A stretch of DNA of 52,520 nucleotides, taken from a virus. The translations under genes and the position numbers were made by a program. Below, piece by piece: positions 40,896 to 48,057 of this stretch (position 1 is its first letter; every line of letters starts with the position of its first letter). Location: positions 1-52,520 of IMG/VR virus record IMGVR_UViG_3300031576_000059; one strand, written 5' to 3'. The notes beneath the pieces are model-generated. The model was not told the DNA's origin, searched no databases, and saw only the letters and a list, made by a program, of their open reading frames with translations.

Positions 40896-41528
40896 CTAGT
40901 CCGCGATGCTGCTGCCGGCCGCGACGGTCGCTGCTGCGCCCTCCTTCCGCGGCTTGGCGACAAGGTAGCTCCGCTTCCTCCCGTTCTCCTCGCGGCTCTT
41001 CACCTGCACGCCGTTGAAATCGAACCCGGCGTCGGTGATCGCCTTGAGGTTCTCCTCGGTGGCGACGTAGTAGTCCTGGAGCCTGCTTCTGTCAATGCCG
41101 TTCTGGTCCTTCTCTGTCGTGAGCCACGCGATGAACTTCCGTCCCTTCGCGGCCACGGCCACTGCACGCGCTATCTTCTCCGAGTTCTCCTTCGTGGGCG
41201 GCAAGGTGATGCTCCCGAGCCCCAGCGCCACGGCGAATCGAGAGAACATCCTCCACCCAGGGCAGTCTCCCTTGTCGTTCTGCTTGATGCTCGCATACGA
41301 CCGAATGAACGACGCCCGGCGGTTGGGGGTGAGAGCCATCTTCGAGTCCAGCCACAGCGTGCATGTCACCCCATGCGTTCCCTGCTTCTTGCTGCACTCG
41401 TACTCCGCCTTATCGACCTCCACGAACGCCCACTGTGGCGGTGGCGCGTCCGCCGTCGCCGCGAATCCCTCGCCAAGTTCCTTCTCGTCGTAGTCCGTGT
41501 TGAAGAGTCCGAACTGGTCCTCGCTCAT
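40896..41528 (-). CDS. probable ssDNA-binding or recombination accessory protein
   Basis: A 210-residue protein with an acidic N-terminus, then beta-type stretches (Q-W-A-F-V-E-V-D-K-A-E-Y, V-T-C-T-L-W-L-D) and G-R-K-F-I-A-W-L-T-T-E-K near the middle. This layout is like DUF669-type proteins encoded beside Sak4/RecA-like ATPases, which are thought to coat single strands. It sits directly after the Sak4-like gene, which is the main support. No diagnostic residue is available. Confidence 0.55.
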   Translation of the reverse strand: MSEDQFGLFNTDYDEKELGEGFAATADAPPPQWAFVEVDKAEYECSKKQGTHGVTCTLWLDSKMALTPNRRASFIRSYASIKQNDKGDCPGWRMFSRFAVALGLGSITLPPTKENSEKIARAVAVAAKGRKFIAWLTTEKDQNGIDRSRLQDYYVATEENLKAITDAGFDFNGVQVKSREENGRKRSYLVAKPRKEGAAATVAAGSSIAD

Positions 41529-41589
41529 CTGGCTTGTGCCTCCGTGCCGCTCGATGGCGGCGGGGATAGAAGTACGACCTTTATTACGC

Positions 41590-42495
41590 CTACGCCTGCT
41601 TCCACCACTTCACCGTCTCCTTCCCGTGCAGCCGCCGAAGAACGTTCGGTAGATCCTGTGGCTCACGCATGGCGAGGTTCCTGTGCGGCTTCGCGCTTAC
41701 TTCGCCTGTGTTCTCCACCGTGAACATCCTCTTGATGCACACTCCCGTGAGCGCCCCCTTCGCGTTCCTCTCGAACCTCATGTGCGGCGGGGGATCGCCT
41801 GCGATCTCCACGCTCTCCTTGTCGGTCTCTGGATCGAAGGTGAGTTTCTCGGATCGCAGGTACAGACACGCGCTCGAAAGCCTCGTGAGATTCTTCGGGA
41901 TGAGCTTCCCGTCCACGCTCAACTCGGGGATCGGAGAGAAGCTCCCCTCAAAGGTGGTGGCGGTGGCGACGAAATCTATGCCGGGGATGTTGTCGCGTCC
42001 CTCGATCAGCACGTCGATCACCCCGTACCCTCGCTCTCCGAACTCTCGGAACGTGTTGCGGGAGGTCTGTCCGCTCTTCTCGTCGCGTGAGAGGATGGGG
42101 TTCTTCTCGTAGTACCGTCTCCCGTAGTCCGCGGCACCGGAGATACTATCCCAGAAGACCACACCCGGCAGACGCTTACCCGAGGCCCTCGCACGCACGA
42201 GATCCTCGATGAGCTTCATCACGTCCTGCGGAGTCTGCCGGCGCTCGATCCAGATGTTCGGGAGCGCATCAGCCCCGACGGTGCTCGTGCTGTCCTCGCT
42301 CATGATCGCAAGGATCCCCGCCTCGACCATCCCTTTGTCGAGTGCGAGCTGCCGGAGGAGGTGACTCTTCCCGCTACCGCTTGGGCCGAGCACTACCACG
42401 AGTTGCTTGTCGAGAACCTCGCTCCCTCGGGTGGCTGTCGAGGGCAGCCACAACTCCTGCTCCTTGGGCACTGTCACCGCTGCTTGCTCTCCCAT
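41590..42495 (-). CDS. Sak4-like RecA-fold ATPase
   Basis: A 301-residue P-loop protein with Walker A G-P-S-G-S-G-K-S-H at 37-45, a Walker B-type L-P-G-V-V-F-W-D-S-I near 108-117 and a T-x-T-T-F switch-like element near 178-182. It lacks RecA's N- and C-terminal domains, as do Sak4 single-strand-annealing proteins (AAA_24 group), which pair homologous ends with help from a single-strand-binding protein. The neighbour at 40896 would be that partner, and the nuclease at 37864 would make the ends. GGAGGAG precedes ATG 42495. Confidence 0.75.
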   Translation of the reverse strand: MGEQAAVTVPKEQELWLPSTATRGSEVLDKQLVVVLGPSGSGKSHLLRQLALDKGMVEAGILAIMSEDSTSTVGADALPNIWIERRQTPQDVMKLIEDLVRARASGKRLPGVVFWDSISGAADYGRRYYEKNPILSRDEKSGQTSRNTFREFGERGYGVIDVLIEGRDNIPGIDFVATATTFEGSFSPIPELSVDGKLIPKNLTRLSSACLYLRSEKLTFDPETDKESVEIAGDPPPHMRFERNAKGALTGVCIKRMFTVENTGEVSAKPHRNLAMREPQDLPNVLRRLHGKETVKWWKQA

Positions 42496-42501
42496 GCTAG
42501 G

Positions 42502-42750
42502 CTACTCCTCCGTGTCCACAATGTCAACATATTTCTCCCTCGTCTGAGGCGCCCGTTTAATAGGTCTCTCGCTCCTCGGTCTCGATCCCTTCTCCACGAG
42601 CGGCAACCCCACGAGCTTCCGCAACTCGTCGAGCCCGTACCTCTCCGCTCGATACTTGCTCCAGCATCTCTCGCAGATCGGCCGCCCCTCTAGGAGTATG
42701 TCCGGTTCCCGCGAGCGGCACCTCGGAACCGCGCACCTCGTGCGGCTCAT
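42502..42750 (-). CDS. small zinc-finger protein
   Basis: An 82-residue protein with C-A-V-P-R-C near residue 6 and C-E-R-C-W near 26, a four-Cys zinc finger, and a basic middle. ATG 42750 overlaps the previous stop by four bases. Likely nucleic-acid-binding; unnamed family. Confidence 0.65.
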   Translation of the reverse strand: MSRTRCAVPRCRSREPDILLEGRPICERCWSKYRAERYGLDELRKLVGLPLVEKGSRPRSERPIKRAPQTREKYVDIVDTEE

Positions 42751-42998
42751 GGGCTCTCCGTGCGCCGGAGTGCCCGCCGCAGCTCCTTGAGCCTCCTCTT
42801 CCGCTGCCTCCCCGACAACCCTGCTGCCTTCATCTCTCGCTCCCTCCTCGCCTCCTCGTCGATACGACAGTAGGCACCGTCCACCCTGACACGGTAGAGC
42901 GTGCCGTCGGTGGCTTTCACACCGACCCCGACCGCGTGTCCCATCTCGCCGCCGTGCTTCGTGATGAAGCCGGTAGCCAGCTTGGGGATCCTATGCAT
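42747..42998 (-). CDS. hypothetical protein with basic C-terminal helix
   Basis: An 83-residue protein with an N-terminal beta part (G-V-G-V-K-A-T-D-G-T-L-Y-R-V-R-V-D-G) and a very basic helix at the end (R-Q-R-K-R-R-L-K-E-L-R-R-A-L-R-R). ATG 42998 has AGGAG seven bases upstream and overlaps the preceding gene by eight bases. RNA or DNA binding is plausible. Confidence 0.6.
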   Translation of the reverse strand: MHRIPKLATGFITKHGGEMGHAVGVGVKATDGTLYRVRVDGAYCRIDEEARREREMKAAGLSGRQRKRRLKELRRALRRTESP

Positions 42999-43296
42999 CG
43001 ACCGGCTCCTTCCAGACAAACAGCCAATTCCTGCGCATGGTGCAATTCCAACCGAGGCCGCGCCTGCGGCGGGCGGCTTGGACGGTGTTCCTCGTGTTGC
43101 GCGCCATCTCCGGGGTCTTCAACTCCCACCTCAGCACAGTTCCTTCTTCCAGAGCGTCGAGAGCCTTTCTGATCCCAGCCCAGGGCTCGTACTCGGCGAG
43201 TTCTATTACGCTCCGGTTCCAACCTGTACTCCTCGGGATCTCCTCGCGTCTGATCACGTCGATCTTCGCCGGCTCCCGCTTACGGCGCACTCTCAT
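42991..43296 (-). CDS. hypothetical basic protein
   Basis: A 101-residue protein, Arg-rich start, with W-A-G-I-R-K-A-L-D-A-L-E-E-G and an Arg-rich A-A-R-R-R-R-G-L-G-W near the end. ATG 43296 overlaps the previous stop and has GGAGGAG close upstream. Possibly DNA-binding. No family recognised. Confidence 0.6.
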   Translation of the reverse strand: MRVRRKREPAKIDVIRREEIPRSTGWNRSVIELAEYEPWAGIRKALDALEEGTVLRWELKTPEMARNTRNTVQAARRRRGLGWNCTMRRNWLFVWKEPVDA

Positions 43297-43535
43297 AACT
43301 CCTCCTCTCCCCCGTCGCACTCCATCTCGAAGTTGCTCCACGCCCGAGCGAAGATGCGATCCGCCGTCTCTCGAAGCTCGGGCTTCACTCTTGGAAGCCC
43401 CTCGTTTAGGACGTGGAGGAGGTCGGAGAGAATGTCCGAGTAGATGGTCTTGTCCCCGTCTCCGTAACCGCTCGTGATGTAGTGATCGATCACCTCCTTC
43501 CCCCTCTCGAACGCCTCCACTCTCTCACGAGCCAT
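43293..43535 (-). CDS. hypothetical acidic helical protein
   Basis: An 80-residue, helical, acidic protein (I-Y-S-D-I-L-S-D-L-L-H-V-L-N-E-G). It overlaps its neighbours by a few bases on both sides. Unknown function. Confidence 0.6.
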   Translation of the reverse strand: MARERVEAFERGKEVIDHYITSGYGDGDKTIYSDILSDLLHVLNEGLPRVKPELRETADRIFARAWSNFEMECDGGEEEL

Positions 43536-43743
43536 CGCCCTGAGCCTCCCGTCTCGCCTTCGCGGCGTCGATGAACTCCTTCTGACTCTCCTGTGCCTCG
43601 GCCAGCACGATCCCCGCGACCAGCATGTCCACCTCGTGTGAGCAGAGCATCCCTGGTGTCACCACGGCGTGCTGATCCCCGAGCTTCCATCGATGCATGT
43701 TGAGCCACATCGTGAGCAGTCCCCTACTCCTCTCGCACGCCAT
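43525..43743 (-). CDS. hypothetical protein
   Basis: A 72-residue protein with W-L-N-M-H-R-W-K-L-G-D-Q-H and a helical V-A-G-I-V-L-A-E-A-Q-E-S-Q. It overlaps the previous gene by 20 bases and the next by 11. No family recognised. Confidence 0.55.
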   Translation of the reverse strand: MACERSRGLLTMWLNMHRWKLGDQHAVVTPGMLCSHEVDMLVAGIVLAEAQESQKEFIDAAKARREAQGDGS

Positions 43744-43882
43744 CGCCCCTCCCCTCCGCAGCGAACAGCTCGTTGATCATCTCGTCCGTTTCGTCTGAGT
43801 CAAGGCGCTCGGGTGGAATCGAGAGCCCCGTCATCTCGTGGATCCACTTTACGAGCAGCTCAGTGCTCTGTCTGCACGGCAT
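43724..43882 (-). CDS. 52-residue acidic protein
   Basis: ATG 43882 opens a frame that bridges the 43744-43859 gap between two genes and overlaps both by about 20 bases. The product is acidic and helical (P-E-R-L-D-S-D-E-T-D-E-M-I-N-E-L-F). The ribosome binding site is weak (AGGCGAG). The continuous packing of the block supports it. Confidence 0.5.
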   Translation of the reverse strand: MPCRQSTELLVKWIHEMTGLSIPPERLDSDETDEMINELFAAEGRGDGVREE

Positions 43883-44231
43883 CCGCTCGCCTCCCCAATC
43901 GCTCCAGTAGGTACGTAAGCACCGCCAGATCCCCTGCTTCCGGGTTCGCGTCGATCACCTTGGCGATGAACGTGGCTTTCGTGCTCGAAGTCAGCTTCGG
44001 CTTCGTGAACAGTGCAATGGGGGGCGCTTCCTTCCCTTGCATCACGGCTTGGATCGCAGCGAAACTGCTCGACTTGACCCGCTTCCCCCTCCGCGCGAGG
44101 ACCAGCGTGCTCAGACTCACCCCCGCTGCCTCCGCCATCTTTAGCCACGTCAACCCCTTGCTCTCCTTCCACTCCAGAAGCTGCCTCGCAAGCGCCTTCC
44201 CTGTAGCAACCGAGCTTCCGCCTCTCGCCAT
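43860..44231 (-). CDS. XRE-type helix-turn-helix regulator
   Basis: A 123-residue protein with an HTH near residues 28-60: L-T-W-L-K-M-A-E-A-A-G-V-S-L-S-T-L then R-R-G-K-R-V-K. This is the Cro/CI-type fold in a variant form. The C-terminal half is helical and may dimerise. One of two XRE proteins 400 bases apart. Probably controls early transcription. Confidence 0.65.
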   Translation of the reverse strand: MARGGSSVATGKALARQLLEWKESKGLTWLKMAEAAGVSLSTLVLARRGKRVKSSSFAAIQAVMQGKEAPPIALFTKPKLTSSTKATFIAKVIDANPEAGDLAVLTYLLERLGRRADAVQTEH

Positions 44232-44232
44232 G

Positions 44233-44442
44233 TCAGGACTCCTCCACTCTTCGAATCACCGCAGTCCACGCCCCAGGCGCGAACGCCCGCACGAGCCGCA
44301 TGTCCACCTCGAACTCCAAGGCTCCGCACGACGAGATCCCACAGCTCTCTGCGCCGACAAGCACCTCTCCGCCGTCATCGCCTATCACGCGGTACACGTA
44401 GATCCTCGCCACCTCCGGCTCTGGTCCCTCGTGTGCGCTCAT
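44233..44442 (-). CDS. hypothetical protein
   Basis: A 69-residue, beta-type protein (R-I-Y-V-Y-R-V-I-G-D-D-G-G) with two Cys in E-S-C-G-I-S-S-C-G. Separated by one base from the next gene. No family recognised. Confidence 0.55.
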   Translation of the reverse strand: MSAHEGPEPEVARIYVYRVIGDDGGEVLVGAESCGISSCGALEFEVDMRLVRAFAPGAWTAVIRRVEES

Positions 44443-44448
44443 TTCAGT

Positions 44449-44634
44449 TTACCCTCCACAGGACTTGAACAAGACAATCGCGCAAGCCAAGGCGCCAACT
44501 AGCCCCGTTAGAGCCAAGATAAAGGGAATCCACCCGAGCCAGTAGTCCAGCCTCGCCTCGCGTTTCCGCTTGAGGAACCTCCTTCTCGCATCGACTTCGC
44601 CCGGAATCTCGTGTGTAGAGCCTCCGCGTCTCAA
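44449..44634 (-). CDS. small membrane protein, TTG start
   Basis: A 61-residue protein with a basic N-terminal half and one membrane helix (W-I-P-F-I-L-A-L-T-G-L-V-G-A-L-A-C-A-I-V) near the C-terminus. TTG 44634 overlaps the stop of the preceding regulator, with GGAGAGG five bases upstream. Possible inner-membrane anchor or superinfection-exclusion peptide; unproven. Confidence 0.55.
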   Translation of the reverse strand: MRRGGSTHEIPGEVDARRRFLKRKREARLDYWLGWIPFILALTGLVGALACAIVLFKSCGG

Positions 44635-44978
44635 TGTGCCCTCTCCTGCGCCCGCAGGATCCCATTCATCGCCCGTGCGAGCACCCGCATCTCCGGCCCA
44701 AGCGACGATATCTCCCTCTCACCCATCGCCTCGATCCGCACCCGCTTCCCGATGGTTTCGAGCGCGCACACCAACTCGGGGCGGGTGTGAAAGAGCCTCG
44801 CCATGCGGATCGTGTTGTCCCGGCTCGGCAGGCACCGGCCGCCTTCCCACCCATACACCGTCCCCCTCTCCACCCCGAGCAGCTCTGCCATCTTCGCCGT
44901 GGAGATCCCTGCCTCCAATCGCAGGTCTCGGATGATCGTCGCGGCCTCGTCCAGTCGGTTCTTTCTGAGTTTCGTCAT
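44631..44978 (-). CDS. XRE-family helix-turn-helix regulator
   Basis: A 115-residue protein with a textbook Cro/CI HTH at about 17-57: L-E-A-G-I-S-T-A-K-M-A-E-L-L-G-V then G-T-V-Y-G-W-E-G-G. The start is ATG 44978 with GGAGG six bases upstream; the frame is open for 35 more codons upstream but without a site. A DNA-binding repressor or activator of this block. Confidence 0.78.
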   Translation of the reverse strand: MTKLRKNRLDEAATIIRDLRLEAGISTAKMAELLGVERGTVYGWEGGRCLPSRDNTIRMARLFHTRPELVCALETIGKRVRIEAMGEREISSLGPEMRVLARAMNGILRAQERAH

Positions 44979-45247
44979 GCGGTGCCTCCTCGTAACTCGT
45001 TCAGTTCGTGTAGCGCAGAACACAACTTGCACCCGCACCCTTCGTGCGGCGCGGTGTCCTCGTGCTCCCTGTGCTCCCTCCAAACCGCCAGCGAACTCTC
45101 CAGCCCCGCGATTTTCGCTTTGGGGTCCAGGTCCGCTACCCTCACCTTCAACTCATCCCTCTCGATCAGCGCCGCTACGATCTTCGAGACGCTCACCGAG
45201 ATTTCCGTGTCAGGGATATCCTCGATCCTGTTTGGCTCACCCTTCAC
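44975..45247 (-). CDS. hypothetical protein with Cys cluster
   Basis: A 90-residue protein: helical, acidic, with a C-terminal H-E-G-C-G-C-K-L-C that could bind metal. GTG 45247; the first 14 bases, GTGAAGGGTGAGCC, are identical to those of the upstream gene at 45410, so the two genes share their translation start. Confidence 0.6.
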   Translation of the reverse strand: MKGEPNRIEDIPDTEISVSVSKIVAALIERDELKVRVADLDPKAKIAGLESSLAVWREHREHEDTAPHEGCGCKLCSALHELNELRGGTA

Positions 45248-45251
45248 AGCA

Positions 45252-45410
45252 TCAACCCCCTCCGCCGTTACAGCCCGCGATCTCGCAGGCCAAGCAAAGA
45301 GTTTCTATCACCGTTTCGTCCGGGTCCAGTGTCAGTGGGACTTCGCAACAACCGCAGACCGGCAAAGGCTCCCGTGGTCCTGCTTTGCACTCTTTCGGCT
45401 CACCCTTCAC
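45252..45410 (-). CDS. 52-residue zinc-ribbon protein
   Basis: GTG 45410 begins with the same 14 bases as the next gene. The product has V-C-G-C-C near residue 18 and L-C-L-A-C near 38, a zinc ribbon, and an acidic middle (L-D-P-D-E-T-V). It fills the gap between 45248 and 45399 and overlaps the preceding gene by 11 bases. Confidence 0.6.
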   Translation of the reverse strand: MKGEPKECKAGPREPLPVCGCCEVPLTLDPDETVIETLCLACEIAGCNGGGG

Positions 45411-45657
45411 GACTTACCTCCACCTGGACCTCGAACTCCAGATCCCCGAGGATCTCCGAGATCAACCTCGGCTGCTGTGATCCATCCATCGAAAACCACG
45501 GGATAATCCTCCCGTCCTCCGGCGGATCAGGGGTGATCCACAACCCCCGCTCCCACGCAGATCGCAGGAACCCTAGCATCTCCCCTTTGTACCTCACCCG
45601 AAGCCCCACAAGCTGTCGCTGAGGCTCCAATTCCGTCGCTCGAATCCACTGGGTCAC
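45400..45657 (-). CDS. hypothetical beta-type protein
   Basis: An 85-residue protein with V-G-L-R-V-R-Y-K-G-E-M-L-G-F and G-L-W-I-T-P-D-P-P-E-D-G-R-I-I-P, suggestive of a small SH3-like barrel. GTG 45657 overlaps the RadC-like stop. Unknown function. Confidence 0.55.
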   Translation of the reverse strand: MTQWIRATELEPQRQLVGLRVRYKGEMLGFLRSAWERGLWITPDPPEDGRIIPWFSMDGSQQPRLISEILGDLEFEVQVEVSREG

Positions 45658-46106
45658 ATCAGCCCCCTCTCCCTCATCGACACGAGCCCTCTCGGACTCA
45701 CGATCAGGTGATCGTACAACCCGATCCCCAGGATGTCCGCCGCTTTCCGAATCGCCATCGTGAAGTCCTGGTCCTCCTGGCTCACCTCCAGGCTTCCAGA
45801 CGGATGATTGTGCGCGAGGATCACCCCCATCGCCCCATGATCAATCGCCGGCTTGAATATCTCTCTCGGATGCGTGTGGGTGGTGTTTAGGCTCCCCACC
45901 GAAATCTCCTCCCTCGCAAGGAGCTGATTCTGAGCGTCGAGATAGAGTCCCACGAGGTGCTCGCGCTTCATCTTCGACAGCCCACGAACAACGGCGTAGG
46001 CGGTCTTGGGATCGGAGATCGCCTGTGCCTCCCTCACCTCCACCTGTCCCCCGCACATCTCGCACACCGCGTAGCTCCCCTTACCGTTCGCTTTATACTT
46101 GCTCAT
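45654..46106 (-). CDS. radC: RadC-type JAMM domain protein
   Basis: A 150-residue protein: an N-terminal C-E-M-C-G, then the RadC/JAB fold with a complete metal site H-N-H-x7-S-x2-D in H-N-H-P-S-G-S-L-E-V-S-Q-E-D, and an upstream Glu in the E-I-S-V-G region. It lacks the helix-hairpin-helix domain of chromosomal RadC, as do many plasmid and phage versions. Metal-dependent hydrolase fold; the true substrate of RadC proteins is unknown. It follows the E1-like gene by two small genes, so the block has two JAMM proteins. Confidence 0.85.
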   Translation of the reverse strand: MSKYKANGKGSYAVCEMCGGQVEVREAQAISDPKTAYAVVRGLSKMKREHLVGLYLDAQNQLLAREEISVGSLNTTHTHPREIFKPAIDHGAMGVILAHNHPSGSLEVSQEDQDFTMAIRKAADILGIGLYDHLIVSPRGLVSMRERGLM

Positions 46107-46276
46107 GCCGTCCCTCTCTGCCTCCTAAGCAGCCTCTTGAAACACCGCTCCCCACACGTATCGACGTGCTCACTCTGCCCACGCCCCGGTCCAAGTGGCT
46201 TCAACAGCCTCCCGCAGATCACGCACTGGCGCGGCTGGACTTCTCGCCCCTGTTGAATCCAGATTCCCCGTGTCAT
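46103..46276 (-). CDS. 57-residue zinc-finger protein
   Basis: ATG 46276 overlaps the previous stop, with GGAGG five bases upstream. The product has C-V-I-C-G near residue 18 and C-G-E-R-C-F-K-R-L near 41, a treble-clef-like pair with a basic helix after it. Unknown role. Confidence 0.6.
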   Translation of the reverse strand: MTRGIWIQQGREVQPRQCVICGRLLKPLGPGRGQSEHVDTCGERCFKRLLRRQRGTA

Positions 46277-46473
46277 CTCACCCTCCAACAGTTGCACTCC
46301 GGCGGCGCGCAGCAGCTACATTCCGCCAAGAGAGTCCCACTACATAGCAGGCACCTCCAGACATTCCCTCTCAGGTACACCGCATCGTTCTGTTCTGCCT
46401 GCCACCGGACATTTACAACCGTCTGCTTCGTTTCCCTCGCAAGCTCAACCGCCCGTTCATCCGTTAGGATCAT
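46273..46473 (-). CDS. 66-residue Cys-rich protein downstream of the E1-like gene
   Basis: ATG 46473 overlaps the E1-like stop (ATGA), so it is translated with that gene. The N-terminal half is helical. The C-terminal half is packed with Cys: W-R-C-L-L-C, then E-C-S-C-C-A-P-P-E-C-N-C. It could bind one or two zinc ions. Being coupled to the conjugation genes, it is a possible accessory or substrate of that system, which is inference. Confidence 0.6.
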   Translation of the reverse strand: MILTDERAVELARETKQTVVNVRWQAEQNDAVYLRGNVWRCLLCSGTLLAECSCCAPPECNCWRVR

Positions 46474-47150
46474 GCCGCCCTCACCTCCTCCACGAAACCC
46501 GCTCGGAAGTTCCACTCCACCCTCTCCGGGAGCACCCTATCCCCCCTCTCCCCCGCGAGCCACATCGTGAGCGCCGCTCCCGTGATCGCCGCCGCGTTCG
46601 AGCACAGCGCCCTCGCGCCGCACTCCGAATGCGTGTATGTCACCCCGAACAGGCTCCTCTCGAAGTCCTCCACGCTCGTCGGAGGGCAGAACACCACGCT
46701 CCCTCCCTCCGGTGCCACCCGCACGTCGATGATCCGCCGCGGCGCTCGTCCTCGTGTCATCGCCGCTCGCCATCCGTCGATTGTGGCGTGCCATCCCTCC
46801 TCCGCGTCTGCGCACATGAACACCACCTTCTCGTCGAGAAGCGGTTGTCCAGGGGCTCCTGTGAACATCTCAGGGATCGCCCGCACCCGCAACCCCGTCA
46901 TGAGCCGGATCCCCCGTGCCAGCGCCCTCACCTTCGCCTCCCCCACAGCCCCCGGAGCATACACCTGCGCCGGCAGGTTGTGAGGCTCCACCTTGTCGGC
47001 ATCCATGACCATAACGCTCTCGAACCCCATCTTTGCGAGCTGGAGCGTAAACCAGCTCCCCGTAGTCCCGGCGCCGAGGATGAGCACCTCCACGCGCCGG
47101 AGCGCTGCCGGGACCAGTCCCTCCTGCCGTCTGTAGTCCGCCGCTGTCAT
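46470..47150 (-). CDS. ThiF/E1-like ubiquitin-activating enzyme homologue
   Basis: A 226-residue protein of the E1/ThiF/MoeB superfamily. Seen: nucleotide loop G26-A-G-T-T-G-S32, D50 at the end of strand 2 (V-M-V-M-D-A-D-K-V-E), N58-L-P-A-Q62 (the E1 N-x-x-x-Q element; the usual Arg before Gln is Ala), K73, D115 in C-A-D-A-E-E, and a Cys pair C177/C183 in E-C-G-A-R-A-L-C where related E1s carry the transfer Cys. The family adenylates the C-terminus of a ubiquitin-like protein. ATG 47150; the frame extends 33 codons upstream, but that part overlaps the JAMM gene. Next to a JAMM and an E2-like gene. Confidence 0.82.
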   Translation of the reverse strand: MTAADYRRQEGLVPAALRRVEVLILGAGTTGSWFTLQLAKMGFESVMVMDADKVEPHNLPAQVYAPGAVGEAKVRALARGIRLMTGLRVRAIPEMFTGAPGQPLLDEKVVFMCADAEEGWHATIDGWRAAMTRGRAPRRIIDVRVAPEGGSVVFCPPTSVEDFERSLFGVTYTHSECGARALCSNAAAITGAALTMWLAGERGDRVLPERVEWNFRAGFVEEVRAA

Positions 47151-47151
47151 G

Positions 47152-48048
47152 TCAGGCACAGCTCTCCTCCCACTCTTGAAGGTATGCCTGGAGCACCCGC
47201 CGCATGAGCTTGAACTTCCGCACCTGGACCCAGCTCCCCGACGTTCCACGAGGCTCCCCAGCCCATCGCCACAGTTTCCCGTTCGTGACCTCGTAGATCA
47301 ATCCCCCCACCGTGGTCTGTTGCCCCTCGAACGCCTCCAGCTCGTCCACCACCTCCACCCTCGTCATCCCCTTCACCGAGGTGAAGTCGTCCGCGCTAGT
47401 CCCTCCACCTCCCCCACCAGCGATCTCGCCAGTCCTGGAGAGGCTCCCCACAAAAGGGCGAGTGGTGTCCTCCCCATCGAAGTTGAACGATCTCACACCG
47501 TCGAGGAGCGAAATCGTCGCCCGCTTCGTCGCCGCCCTCGCCGCCGCGGCCTGCTCCGCCTCCCACGGATACGCCACTCTCTCCTCCACGAACTCCAGGT
47601 CCGTGATCCTCACGAACACCGGCTTGTTCACGTACAGCTCCCCGGCGATCTCCCCCTTGAGATTGTGCGTGATCCCCACGCACCAGTCCTTCGCGCCGAA
47701 GTGCTTGAGCAGACTCTTAGAGTCCTCGCTGCTTCGGTGCGCCGCCAGTGCCGCATGGCTGTGCCCCTCCATGTTCAGGTCCGCCGGGTCACACCCATCG
47801 GCGAACACCCTCTCGTAGAGCGCGCTCACCTCCTCCGCGTCGATGTCCCCGTGCGCTGCCCCGACCTTCTGCACCGCTGGCAGCCACACCCGCTCCACGC
47901 GCACGCACGAGGAACTCACCAGCCTCGCAATCCCCAGCCACGCGATCTCCGTAGCCGTCCCGCCCCCGTTGTCATCCAGCCCCGCGTTCTCGATCCACGT
48001 CTTCACGAGTGCGAGGATCTCGTTCGGAAACCTCACTTTGACAGGCAT
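47152..48048 (-). CDS. JAMM/MPN+ isopeptidase-like protein
   Basis: A 298-residue protein. Residues 1-150 form a JAB/MPN+ domain: E34 in T-E-I-A-W-L-G, then H96-S-H98-x7-S106-x2-D109 in H-S-H-A-A-L-A-A-H-R-S-S-E-D, a perfect zinc site. The remaining half contains an Ala-rich helix, a Gly-rich linker and a C-terminal domain ending in helices. Such proteins remove or mature ubiquitin-like modifiers. It lies one base from the E1-like gene and nine from the E2-like gene, so all three should be one message. The C-terminal extension is larger than in minimal JAMM proteases and may bind substrate. Confidence 0.83.
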   Translation of the reverse strand: MPVKVRFPNEILALVKTWIENAGLDDNGGGTATEIAWLGIARLVSSSCVRVERVWLPAVQKVGAAHGDIDAEEVSALYERVFADGCDPADLNMEGHSHAALAAHRSSEDSKSLLKHFGAKDWCVGITHNLKGEIAGELYVNKPVFVRITDLEFVEERVAYPWEAEQAAAARAATKRATISLLDGVRSFNFDGEDTTRPFVGSLSRTGEIAGGGGGGTSADDFTSVKGMTRVEVVDELEAFEGQQTTVGGLIYEVTNGKLWRWAGEPRGTSGSWVQVRKFKLMRRVLQAYLQEWEESCA

Positions 48049-48057
48049 TCTCTCCTC

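Noticed and set aside
42499-42527. TTGACA-N17-TAGCCT before the Sak4-like gene
   Set aside because: Perfect spacing, but transcription would begin within the start codon at 42495 and would lose the GGAGGAG site; it lies in the coding end of the previous gene, so it is probably chance.
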